A stretch of 8,029 bases of DNA from assembly GCA_947483095.1 (NCBI GenBank), contig CANKLD010000063.1, positions 1 to 8,029 on the forward strand. The letters run 5' to 3'. The translations under genes were made by a program, and so were the position numbers. Source of the stretch: Bacteroidota bacterium. GTDB taxonomy: Bacteria; Bacteroidota; Bacteroidia; Flavobacteriales; Flavobacteriaceae. Below the pieces are notes generated by a model that saw only the letters and a list, made by a program, of their open reading frames with translations, had not been told where the DNA came from and searched no databases. This document shows positions 1 to 6,211 of this stretch, piece after piece; position 1 is the first letter of the stretch; each line of letters starts with the position of its first letter.

Positions 1-350
1 ATCATCACTTGCACTTCTGCGTGATAATCACTTGGGAAAAGCGGACGTAGTACACGGTCAACTAATCTCATTGTTAGCACTTCGTTATCACTAGGACGCG
101 CTTCTCTTTTGAAGAAACCACCAGGAAAACGACCTGCTGCTGCAAATTTTTCACGATAATCTACCGTTAATGGTAAAAAATCAATACCTGGACTTGCTTT
201 TCTTGATGATACAACTGTTCCTAAAATAACAGTTTTACCAATTCTTACTACTACAGAACCATCAGCTTGTTTTGCTAATCTTCCTGTCTCGATTGTGATG
301 CTTCTTCCATCACCTAAATCGATACTTTCTACAAATAATTGTGGAATCAT
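1..350 (-). CDS. pnp: Polyribonucleotide nucleotidyltransferase (PNPase), N-terminal part, cut by window edge
   Basis: This is the first 116 codons of PNPase, the phosphorolytic 3'-to-5' exoribonuclease that degrades mRNA to nucleoside diphosphates, usually a trimer of more than 700 residues per subunit. The visible part is the first RNase PH-like domain. It begins [17 protein letters not shown], followed by [12 protein letters not shown] and [15 protein letters not shown]. The RNA-binding segment [16 protein letters not shown] matches the FFRR-type loop of the family, and [20 protein letters not shown] follows. The ATG at 348-350 is preceded by an AAGGA-like site about 7 nt upstream (near 357-361), a clearer ribosome site than most genes here have. 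The remainder lies outside the window. It follows rpsO on the same strand, the widespread rpsO-pnp order, but a strong terminator and a large palindrome separate the two, so it probably has its own promoter, which I could not identify. Confidence 0.96.
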   Translation of the reverse strand, partial: MIPQLFVESIDLGDGRSITIETGRLAKQADGSVVVRIGKTVILGTVVSSRKASPGIDFLPLTVDYREKFAAAGRFPGGFFKREARPSDNEVLTMRLVDRVLRPLFPSDYHAEVQVM

Positions 351-387
351 AAATTTTCCTTTTTTAATTTTACATTGGTTTTCCTGC

Positions 388-397
388 CTGTCGACAG
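388..397. repeat. Short perfect palindrome CTGTCGACAG in the pnp leader
   Basis: A 10-bp perfect palindrome lies about 38-47 nt upstream of the pnp start codon, inside the expected 5' leader. It is embedded in CCTGCCTGTCGACAGAG, so the left flank would extend the symmetry but the right flank does not. It is GC-rich compared with its surroundings. It could be a protein-binding site or a worn copy of a dispersed palindrome; nothing in the window decides between these. Confidence 0.35.
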
Positions 398-447
398 AGT
401 TGTTGTGTTGTTGTAGTGATTGCTAATAATCCAATGAAAAACCAAAC

Positions 448-535
448 TTTTTAGCCCCCCAACCCCCAAAGGGGGAGCATGCAATAAATAAAATATCTTT
501 CGATATTCCCCCTTTGGGGGCTAGGGGGCTAAAAA
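448..535. repeat. Large GC-rich inverted repeat (REP-like palindromic element) between rpsO and pnp
   Basis: Two 29-nt arms, 448-476 and 507-535, are inverted copies that pair at 27 of 29 positions (mismatches at 460/523 and 462/521). Each arm contains its own palindrome, CCCCCAAAGGGGG at 463-475 and CCCCCTTTGGGGG at 508-520. The 30-nt central part carries a small nested hairpin, AATATC-TTTC-GATATT at 492-507, whose last base is also the first base of the right arm. The runs of C and G stand out sharply from the A/T-rich surroundings. From memory, similar CCCCCAAAGGGGG palindromes recur between genes in Flavobacterium genomes, which would make this a dispersed element. As RNA it would form a very stable hairpin between rpsO and pnp and could protect 3' ends or strengthen termination. 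Confidence 0.85.
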
Positions 536-562
536 AAAGAGGCGCGTGGGCACCTCTTTTTT
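531..562 (-). terminator. Rho-independent terminator of rpsO
   Basis: Starting 5 nt after the rpsO stop codon, the minus strand reads a 13-bp stem (533-545 with 550-562) that includes one G-U wobble and closes a CCAC loop. The A tract on its 5' side and the T tract on its 3' side are continuous with the stem. The matching A and T tracts mean it could act in both directions. Its distal A/T tract overlaps the outer end of the large palindrome at 448-535. Confidence 0.9.
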
Positions 563-567
563 ATTGA

Positions 568-834
568 TTATTTTCTAATATTCAATACTTTGATAATCTC
601 ACGATATCTGTTAATTTCGGTTTTCTTCAAGTAGTCTAATAAACTTCTTCTTTTACCTACTAATAATACTAGTGAACGCTCGGTATTGTAATCGTGACGA
701 TTTTTTTTCAAATGCTCTGTCAAATGACTAATTCTGTAAGTGAAAAGTGCGATTTGCGCTTCTGACTTTCCAGTGTTAGTTTTTTCTCCGTGTTTAGCGA
801 AGATCTCTTCTTTAATCTCTTTAGTTAAATACAT
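568..834 (-). CDS. rpsO: 30S ribosomal protein S15
   Basis: This 88-residue protein is close to the 89 residues of the E. coli protein. S15 is a primary binder of the 16S rRNA central domain and helps form bridges to the large subunit. Family signatures are visible in order: GEKTNTGKSEAQIALFTYRI near residues 16-35, SHLTEHLKKNRHDYNTERSL, the core LVGKRRSLLDYLKK, and the ending RYREIIKVLNIRK. These correspond to the conserved TGS-EVQIALLT, INHLT-H and RR-LLDYLK blocks. It has its own upstream promoter (890-919) and a terminator just past its stop, so it can be expressed independently of the photolyase block upstream. The leader contains a hairpin (865-885) that may be an autoregulatory site. 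Confidence 0.98.
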   Translation of the reverse strand: MYLTKEIKEEIFAKHGEKTNTGKSEAQIALFTYRISHLTEHLKKNRHDYNTERSLVLLVGKRRSLLDYLKKTEINRYREIIKVLNIRK

Positions 835-864
835 TCCAATATTTGTTTAATGATTTTTATGTAT

Positions 865-885
865 GTCTTACAGCTATTATAAGAC
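865..885 (-). promoter_or_regulatory. Hairpin in the rpsO 5' leader
   Basis: GTCTTA (865-870) and TAAGAC (880-885) are perfect inverted repeats around a 9-nt loop. Judged from the -7 element at 890-897, transcription should start close to position 885, so the mRNA would begin almost with this hairpin. Its loop contains UAAUA (879-875), which could pair with UAUUG (841-837) just before the start codon. S15 represses its own mRNA in several phyla through leader structures, so such a role is plausible here but is inferred only. Confidence 0.4.
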
Positions 886-889
886 CGGG

Positions 890-919
890 CAAAAGTACTA
901 TTTATTTTTTAAAATGCAA
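890..919 (-). promoter_or_regulatory. Bacteroidota-type promoter for rpsO (TTG-N19-TACTTTTG)
   Basis: On the minus strand, TTG (917-919) is followed after 19 nt by TACTTTTG (890-897), an exact match to the TTG / TAnnTTTG consensus of the main sigma factor in Bacteroidota. The implied leader to the ATG at 834 is about 50 nt. The element lies in the gap just downstream of the CRY-DASH stop codon (931-933), so rpsO need not depend on the photolyase operon. Confidence 0.8.
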
Positions 920-930
920 TACTTTATTTA

Positions 931-2220
931 TTATTCTAACCATAAATTTCTAAAGGCCTTGTTTTTATCATAATCAGTGGCTTGTTTTTCGATATTAAAA
1001 AAGCGATGCGTTCTCGGATCATTTCCAACACCAGCCAAATAAGCCCAATTTCCCCAGTTGCTACAAACGTCATAATCGATTAGAGCTTCTTCAAAATAAG
1101 CTGCTCCAAAACGCCAATCCATATTGAGTTCATTGCAAAAATAACTCGCTACATTTTGCCGGCCTCGATTGCTCATAAAGCCAGTTTTTTGGAGTTCGAT
1201 CATATTCGCATTAATAAAATCTGATGGTGTGGTTCCATTAACCCATTGAGAAAGTAGTTTTTCGTTCAATGATTTTGAGTTTTTATTTTCGGTTTTAATT
1301 CCAGAATACAAGAAAAATTTGGTTTGATGCTTTTTGAACATAAATCGGAAAAAATCACGCCATAATAATTCAAAAATCAGCCAATAGGTAGATTCGTTTG
1401 CTCCATTTTCACTTTCATATTTTCGTATTTCTTGATAAATATAGCGTGGCGAAATACTTCCAATTGCCAACCAAGCTGAAAATTTTGAAGAATAATTTGC
1501 TCCAACCATTCCATTTCGAGTTTCCTTATATATAGACAAACTTTTTGTTTCAAAAAAATAATGGTTCAATCTTTTGATTGCTTCCGTTTCACCTCCTTTA
1601 AATTGAATTGCTGCACGAGAATCGATTTCAATACATTCCAAATTCAGTTCTTGCAAACTGGGTAAAATCAGCATTGGAATTTCTGGCGAATTTATTGTTG
1701 TTGGCTTAGCCAATGCTTTTTTTACCGTTGCTTCTTGTTCTGTTTTTTTTCTGAAATTAGTAAAAACATCTGGAATGTCTTTTATCGAAAAGGGTAAATC
1801 TTCGGCATGATATAAAGTACTTGTGCTGAAAGTTTCAAGTTCACAACGCAGTTTAAACAATTCGTTTTGAACTAACTTTTCAGTTTTTTTTTCTTCAAAA
1901 GCAACTTCTCTTTTGGCAAAAACTTTTGTTGCATTGTATTTTTGTACAATTTTAGGGATTTCTACTTCTGGTTTCCCTTTTACAATTAGCAATCCTGAAC
2001 CAATTTTCCGCAAATTGGTATCTAAATCTTGCAACGATTCTAATAAAAACTGAGCTCTAAAACTTCCCGTTTTCTGGAATCCGTATTGGGTAGTTTCAAA
2101 ATGAGAATCGTCAAAACAATACACAGGAATGAGCTGCTGACTTTGAGAAATAGCCTTAACAAGCGTTTCATTATCAGATAATCGTAAATCGGTTTTAAAC
2201 CAAACTAGTGCCGTTTTCAT
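931..2220 (-). CDS. DASH-family cryptochrome (CRY-DASH)
   Basis: This 429-residue FAD flavoprotein belongs to the CRY-DASH branch, whose members repair cyclobutane pyrimidine dimers in single-stranded or looped DNA and may also signal. It opens with the photolyase Rossmann motif ALVWFKTDLRLSDNE. DASH signatures follow: DLPFSIKDIPDVFTNFRKK (141-159), FKGGETEAIKRL, YKETRNGMVGANYSSKFS (231-248), ELLWRDFFRF, TGFMSNRGRQNVASYF (346-361) and DYDVCSNWGNW (382-392), then AGVGNDPR. The Asn that faces the flavin N5 (N388), the proximal Trp (W392) and the middle Trp (W369) are present. By eye, the distal Trp of the usual triad aligns with Lys316. The protein ends soon after FRNLWLE, close to the core fold, with no C-terminal extension. 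Its ATG overlaps the previous gene's TAA by one base (TAATG), so translation is probably coupled. Cytoplasmic. Confidence 0.95.
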   Translation of the reverse strand: MKTALVWFKTDLRLSDNETLVKAISQSQQLIPVYCFDDSHFETTQYGFQKTGSFRAQFLLESLQDLDTNLRKIGSGLLIVKGKPEVEIPKIVQKYNATKVFAKREVAFEEKKTEKLVQNELFKLRCELETFSTSTLYHAEDLPFSIKDIPDVFTNFRKKTEQEATVKKALAKPTTINSPEIPMLILPSLQELNLECIEIDSRAAIQFKGGETEAIKRLNHYFFETKSLSIYKETRNGMVGANYSSKFSAWLAIGSISPRYIYQEIRKYESENGANESTYWLIFELLWRDFFRFMFKKHQTKFFLYSGIKTENKNSKSLNEKLLSQWVNGTTPSDFINANMIELQKTGFMSNRGRQNVASYFCNELNMDWRFGAAYFEEALIDYDVCSNWGNWAYLAGVGNDPRTHRFFNIEKQATDYDKNKAFRNLWLE

Positions 2221-3755
2221 TATAAGTTATTTATGTTTTTCAAATAGTAATCCGCTTGCGCTAATAAATCTGCTTTGTGTTCGGGTTGCATTTTTCGCCA
2301 TACATTATACATCATTCCAATTCTTGGATTCTTACCTAATTTATCTTCGTTTTTATCATAAAAATTCCAATACAAACTGTTAAACGGACACGCCTTATCT
2401 CCTGTTTTTATTGCTTTTTTATAAAAACACGTACCGCAATAATGACTCATTTTATCAATATAAGAAGCCGAACTTACATATGGTTTTGTGCCTACAATTC
2501 CACCATCGGCAAATTGACTCATTCCCCGTGTATTCGTAATTTCGACCCATTCGATAGCATCAATATATATTCCTAAATACCAGGCATCCAATTCGTCAGG
2601 ATGAACTCCAGCCAAAAGTGCAAAATTTCCAGTAATCATTAATCGTTGAATATGATGGGCATAAGCATAATTCAAAGATTGATTGATGGCATCTTTCAAA
2701 CAATTCATTTTTGTATTTCCAGTCCAAAACCATTCGGGTAATTTTTCCTGATTATCAAAGAAATTCATTGTGGCATATTCAGGCATTTTTAGCCAATAAA
2801 TACCGCGCATGTATTCTCGCCAACCAATTATTTGACGAACAAAACCTTCTAACTGATTGTATTCGATTTCATCGGGGCGCTTTCGCCATTCGGCTATGGC
2901 TTTTTCAATGACTTCTTGCGGTGAAATCATTTTTATATTCATTGAAAACGAAATTCTGGAATGATAAAGCGACCATTCGTTTGGCGTCATCGCATCTTGA
3001 TAAGAACCAAATAATGACAAACATTCGGTTACGAAAAAATCTAATAATTCTAAAGATTGCTTTCTGTTTATGGGCCAAACAAAATTATCAGCTTCAATAG
3101 TTCCAATAGTTTTAATATCCGTTTTATGAATTTCTGCTAAAATTTCCGAAACATTGTTATTGAAAACTAAAGGCGATATTGGCTTGTGATTTTTGGGTAA
3201 TTTTTTCCGATTGTCATCATCATAATTCCATTTCCCAGTTAAGGGTTTGTCATTTTCCATTAAAACATCGTGCTTTTTTCGCATATTTCGATAGAAGCTT
3301 TCCATTAAAAATGTTTTTTTGCCTTCGAAAAATTCGCCAAGTTCATTCCGACTTGAAAAAAAATGTTCCGAATCTACGACAGCAGTTTTTATAGTCAGTT
3401 TTTCGCAGAAATCTTTTAGAATTTTATCCAATCGATATTCATCGGGAAATTGATATTCAAAATGGCTAATTTTAAGTTCTGAAATTAGAATTTCAAGATT
3501 TTTATCGAAGGATTGTAAATTTTTTTCGTCATTTATACCAATATAAATCACATCGTGTTTTGCCGATTGTAAAGATTTAGCAAAGGAGCGCATCGCCGAA
3601 AAAAATCCAACTACTTTTTGAATATGGTGACTTGCATAATCGGTTTCGGTGCGAACTTCCATCATCACATAAATCACCGATTCATCAATAGTTTCGAACC
3701 ATGAATGATTCCCGTTCAATTGATCGCCTAGAATTAATCGTAACGTTTTTGACAT
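2220..3755 (-). CDS. FeS-type bacterial cryptochrome/(6-4) photolyase (PhrB-like, FeS-BCP)
   Basis: This 511-residue protein belongs to the iron-sulphur bacterial cryptochrome/photolyase group (COG3046). Its best-studied member, Agrobacterium PhrB, repairs (6-4) photoproducts using FAD, a [4Fe-4S] cluster and a lumazine antenna. The N terminus RLILGDQLNGNHSWF is diagnostic for the group. Four cysteines fit the cluster ligands: C352 in MNCLKDAINQS, then C440 and C443 in HYCGTC, and C456 in KACPFN. Their spacing equals that of PhrB (350, 438, 441, 454), shifted by two residues. H368 in AYAHHIQRLM corresponds to the active-site His366 of PhrB. NTRGMSQFADGGIVGTKPY and the ending RIGMMYNVWRKM are also family-typical. 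The ATG at 3753-3755 has an A-rich upstream region typical of Bacteroidota. The upstream gap is mostly an 8-bp tandem repeat. The stop codon overlaps the CRY-DASH start. Confidence 0.95.
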   Translation of the reverse strand: MSKTLRLILGDQLNGNHSWFETIDESVIYVMMEVRTETDYASHHIQKVVGFFSAMRSFAKSLQSAKHDVIYIGINDEKNLQSFDKNLEILISELKISHFEYQFPDEYRLDKILKDFCEKLTIKTAVVDSEHFFSSRNELGEFFEGKKTFLMESFYRNMRKKHDVLMENDKPLTGKWNYDDDNRKKLPKNHKPISPLVFNNNVSEILAEIHKTDIKTIGTIEADNFVWPINRKQSLELLDFFVTECLSLFGSYQDAMTPNEWSLYHSRISFSMNIKMISPQEVIEKAIAEWRKRPDEIEYNQLEGFVRQIIGWREYMRGIYWLKMPEYATMNFFDNQEKLPEWFWTGNTKMNCLKDAINQSLNYAYAHHIQRLMITGNFALLAGVHPDELDAWYLGIYIDAIEWVEITNTRGMSQFADGGIVGTKPYVSSASYIDKMSHYCGTCFYKKAIKTGDKACPFNSLYWNFYDKNEDKLGKNPRIGMMYNVWRKMQPEHKADLLAQADYYLKNINNL

Positions 3756-3772
3756 TTTTTTTATTTATTTAA

Positions 3773-3852
3773 ATCTTTCAATCTTTCAATCTTTCAATTT
3801 TTCAATTTTTCAATTTTTCAATCTTTCAATCTTTCAATTTTTCAATTTTTGA
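3773..3852. repeat. Ten tandem copies of an 8-bp unit (ATYTTTCA; TGAAARAT on the coding strand)
   Basis: Ten consecutive 8-bp units fill this stretch. In plus-strand order there are three ATCTTTCA, three ATTTTTCA, two ATCTTTCA, one ATTTTTCA and a final ATTTTTGA. The only variable position inside units 1-9 is the third base (C or T), so the tract is almost perfect. It occupies most of the gap between the DUF2256 gene and the FeS photolyase gene, stops 17 nt before the latter's ATG, and supplies the last codons and the stop of the former. Each unit on the coding strand contains TGA, so three adjacent units close all three frames. Short tandem repeats of this kind can change length by replication slippage. 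Confidence 0.95.
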
Positions 3853-3980
3853 TTCCTACATTTATCGCTACAATATTTTACTTCTTCCCATACCTTTTCC
3901 CATTTTTTGCGCCAAGCGAAAGGTTTTTGACAAACGACACACATTTTGATAGGTAAATTTTGCTTTTTTACACCTTTCAT
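3834..3980 (-). CDS. DUF2256 family small zinc-ribbon-like protein (48 aa)
   Basis: This is a 48-residue basic protein that short-ORF filters miss. It reads [20 protein letters not shown], then [22 protein letters not shown] and a short tail. This is the DUF2256 pattern: a Lys-rich start, LP-K-C-VC--PF-WRKKW, then VKYCS--CR. Four cysteines (C14, C17, C37, C41) form two CxxC/CxxxC knuckles suited to one zinc ion. The molecular function of the family is unknown to me; from memory it is often encoded beside photolyase genes. The ATG overlaps the stop of the DUF2071 gene in an ATGA junction, which argues for coupled translation and supports this start. The C-terminal residues KLKN and the TGA come from the first units of the 8-bp tandem repeat, so the ancestral C terminus may have been replaced. 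Cytoplasmic, with no signal peptide. Confidence 0.88.
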   Translation of the reverse strand: MKGVKKQNLPIKMCVVCQKPFAWRKKWEKVWEEVKYCSDKCRNQKLKN

Positions 3981-4702
3981 TTATCAAATTTTAATCGGTT
4001 TCTTTTCCATTCTATTTTTACCGACGAACCTTCGGCAATGAAGACAGCTTCGGGTTTTTTGGTATTTAAAACAGAGAATGCTTTACCATACATTGCTTCA
4101 AAATCGCAATCAATTTCAGTTTCTAAAACGCTATTAATTTTCCAACTCGGATGCTGTAATCGGTATTCTTCTGTATTGTTTTCGTCAATTTTAGTATAAC
4201 CAAAATAGTGTTCGTAAATGAATTTTTCTAAAGTTTCGGTTTTCATAGTATGCGACTTATTTGACGCTTCAACATAAATACTATTCCAACTATTATTTAT
4301 TTTCCATTCGAATTTTACTTTTTTTGACTCAAAATTGTTAGTTATAGAATGTCGCGTCGGAACTACGGTATAATGTTCTTTGTATAACTTATTTGCCACC
4401 CAAGCCACAATTGGATAAGGGATAGTTTCGTTTATAAAAACCACGCCCCGTTTTATCTGGTTTTCGTCTTTTCTTATAACGTAAAATCTAAGATTTATTT
4501 CTTCAAATGTTCCAAAATAAGGAATAGGAATGTTGAACAATTTTGTTTTTTTAAACATAAAACCAACTAAACTTACATACGCTTTTCCATTATACAAATC
4601 CAATTCTACTCCTTTTGGCATGAAAGGTTTTAGAATTTTTGGATCAATTTCGTAGTTAGCCATAATAATATTTTCCCAATTGGCTTTTAAGAATATTGCC
4701 AT
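3977..4702 (-). CDS. DUF2071 (YqjF-like) family protein
   Basis: This 241-residue protein matches the DUF2071/YqjF family (COG3361), which is thought to share the acetoacetate decarboxylase-like fold and has no established reaction. Recognisable blocks are the N-terminal [20 protein letters not shown] (9-28) and [20 protein letters not shown] (29-48), then [33 protein letters not shown] and the Tyr/His-rich segment [12 protein letters not shown]. It has no signal peptide or membrane segment, so it is probably cytoplasmic. The ATG lies one base after the TAA of the photolyase-like gene (TAATATG), and its TGA overlaps the ATG of the DUF2256 gene (ATGA). This very tight packing implies co-production with the photolyases. 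A role in pigment, lipid or photoproduct metabolism would be speculation. Confidence 0.88.
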   Translation of the reverse strand: MAIFLKANWENIIMANYEIDPKILKPFMPKGVELDLYNGKAYVSLVGFMFKKTKLFNIPIPYFGTFEEINLRFYVIRKDENQIKRGVVFINETIPYPIVAWVANKLYKEHYTVVPTRHSITNNFESKKVKFEWKINNSWNSIYVEASNKSHTMKTETLEKFIYEHYFGYTKIDENNTEEYRLQHPSWKINSVLETEIDCDFEAMYGKAFSVLNTKKPEAVFIAEGSSVKIEWKRNRLKFDK

Positions 4703-4703
4703 A

Positions 4704-6209
4704 TTATTTAGTTGTTTTTTTTGATTTTGATATGCTACTTTTAGATTTTGTATTGGAAACGTGTTTTTTTAAAATGCGTTTGCCCTCTTGTTTTACTTCG
4801 TCTTTTTTTCTAAAATCCCATACAATATTGCTAGCCTTTTTTCGAGTTTCGTCTATGTCAACTATCGGAAAAGGATAATCGATGCCTATTTTGCAATTGT
4901 AGAATTGTTGTTCCATTTCATTCATTTTCCAAGGTTCGTGAAGCAACGAAATGGGAATTTCTGTTAGTTCTGGCAACCATTGTTTGATGAAAACACCTTC
5001 GGCGTCGTGTTCTTCAGAATTTTTAATTGGACTGTAAATTCTGATGGTATTAATACCTGTTGTTCCTGATTGCATTTGGATTTGCGGATAATGAATTCCG
5101 GGTTCATAATCTAAAAATTGCCGTGCAAGAAAATGCAATTCTCGCCAATCTTGCCATAAATTAAATGTGAAAAAAGATACCACCATAGCTCGCATTCTAA
5201 AGTTAATATAGCCAGTTGCAACCAAACAGCGCATACAAGCATCAACAATTGGAATACCTGTTTTGCCTTCTTGCCAAGCTTTTATGTAGGTTTCATTTTT
5301 TGGTTTTATTAAGGTGTTATAAGCACGATTTACATTTTCGAATTCCATTCGACATTCGTCTTCAAATTTTTGAATAAAATGGCAATGCCAATGCAAACGG
5401 GAAACAAAATTAAGAATGGCTCGTTTGTTTTTTGAAGCTTCGTAATGTTGATTAGTATATTGATAAATCATTCGCATGCTGATATTTCCGTAAGTTAAAT
5501 ACGGTGACATGCGGCTACAACCTTTACGACTCAAAGCTGGTTTAGAAATGTGTTTGCTATAATTCACATAGCGTTCTTTAACAAAACTATCCAAGTAACG
5601 CCATGCCAAATTTTCACCTCCTTGTTGAAAATTTTTGTTGGGTGTGGTGATTTCAGCCGCTAATTTTTTGCCTTTTATTTTAGAATAAAAATCATTGTTT
5701 AAGGAAACCAAATTCAAATCGGATTCTTTTAGAATTTTGGGTGTGGCTCGCATTATTTCTTCCCATCGTTTATCCCAATGTTCTCTAGTTTTTAGTTTTC
5801 TAATGACACCATGCATTTGAAATTGATTCCATTGGATATTGTTTTTATTAAAAAATTCCTGCATTTCAATATCGCGATCGAAAGTGATTTTGTTACCAAT
5901 TTCTTGGTGAGAAAAAATGGCTTTAACCTCAAAGTTTTTTATTAATTTTGAGAATATAGTTTTGGCTTCGTCATAAAAAATATAGATTTTTGAATCTATG
6001 GTGTCAAGTTTTTTTTGTAAATCCAGTAAAGATTCATAAACAAACCGCCAATGGCGAACATCGGAATCATCATAATTCATAACTGATGGTTCAAAACAAT
6101 ATACTAATAACAAAGGCAACTCGGATTTTTGAGCGTGAAATAATGCTTCGTTGTCAATTAAACGGATGTCTCTTTTAAACCAAACAATATTTATGGCTTG
6201 ATTTTTCAA
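4704..6209 (-). CDS. Non-canonical photolyase/cryptochrome-family flavoprotein
   Basis: This 501-residue protein has the full photolyase architecture: an N-terminal antenna-binding Rossmann domain opening [18 protein letters not shown], and a C-terminal FAD domain with [13 protein letters not shown] (232-244), [14 protein letters not shown] (267-280), [16 protein letters not shown] (312-327) and [11 protein letters not shown] (337-347). The usual class I region NNGGWQW is replaced by [20 protein letters not shown] (370-389). By-eye alignment to E. coli photolyase puts Arg271 at the CPD-contact Glu274, Phe337 at Asn341, His373 at the flavin-N5 Asn378, Ile377 at Trp382 and Lys302 at Trp306; only the middle Trp (W355) remains. 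From memory, related proteins occur in many bacteria, usually named just photolyase. The tail (about 465-501) is Lys/Ser-rich. The start is TTG at 6207-6209, 2 nt after the previous stop; no ATG lies before the first motif. The substrate is unknown; a different DNA lesion or a signalling role are both possible. Confidence 0.9.
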   Translation of the reverse strand: MKNQAINIVWFKRDIRLIDNEALFHAQKSELPLLLVYCFEPSVMNYDDSDVRHWRFVYESLLDLQKKLDTIDSKIYIFYDEAKTIFSKLIKNFEVKAIFSHQEIGNKITFDRDIEMQEFFNKNNIQWNQFQMHGVIRKLKTREHWDKRWEEIMRATPKILKESDLNLVSLNNDFYSKIKGKKLAAEITTPNKNFQQGGENLAWRYLDSFVKERYVNYSKHISKPALSRKGCSRMSPYLTYGNISMRMIYQYTNQHYEASKNKRAILNFVSRLHWHCHFIQKFEDECRMEFENVNRAYNTLIKPKNETYIKAWQEGKTGIPIVDACMRCLVATGYINFRMRAMVVSFFTFNLWQDWRELHFLARQFLDYEPGIHYPQIQMQSGTTGINTIRIYSPIKNSEEHDAEGVFIKQWLPELTEIPISLLHEPWKMNEMEQQFYNCKIGIDYPFPIVDIDETRKKASNIVWDFRKKDEVKQEGKRILKKHVSNTKSKSSISKSKKTTK

Positions 6210-6211
6210 AA

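Noticed and set aside
443..450. AAAGTTTG as a promoter element for pnp
   Set aside because: The leading T is missing and the upstream space is taken by the GC-rich palindrome, with no acceptable TTG.
448..535. Insertion sequence or integrated element ends
   Set aside because: No transposase frame, target-site duplication or internal gene is present; only a palindrome.
2711..2911. 66-codon plus-strand open frame
   Set aside because: It lies wholly opposite the FeS photolyase gene, has no recognisable motifs, and reads like the complement of conserved coding sequence.
3179..3394. 71-codon plus-strand open frame
   Set aside because: It is antisense to the FeS photolyase gene, with a Cys/His/Phe-rich composition typical of a shadow frame.
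3773..3852. CRISPR array
   Set aside because: The unit is 8 bp with no spacers; it is a simple tandem repeat, and no cas genes are present.
3960..4199. 79-codon plus-strand open frame
   Set aside because: It is antisense to the end of DUF2071 and the start of DUF2256, both of which are clear genes.
4696..4878. 60-codon plus-strand open frame with a hydrophobic look
   Set aside because: It is antisense to the Lys/Ser-rich tail of the photolyase-like gene; A/T-rich Lys codons read backwards give Phe and Leu.
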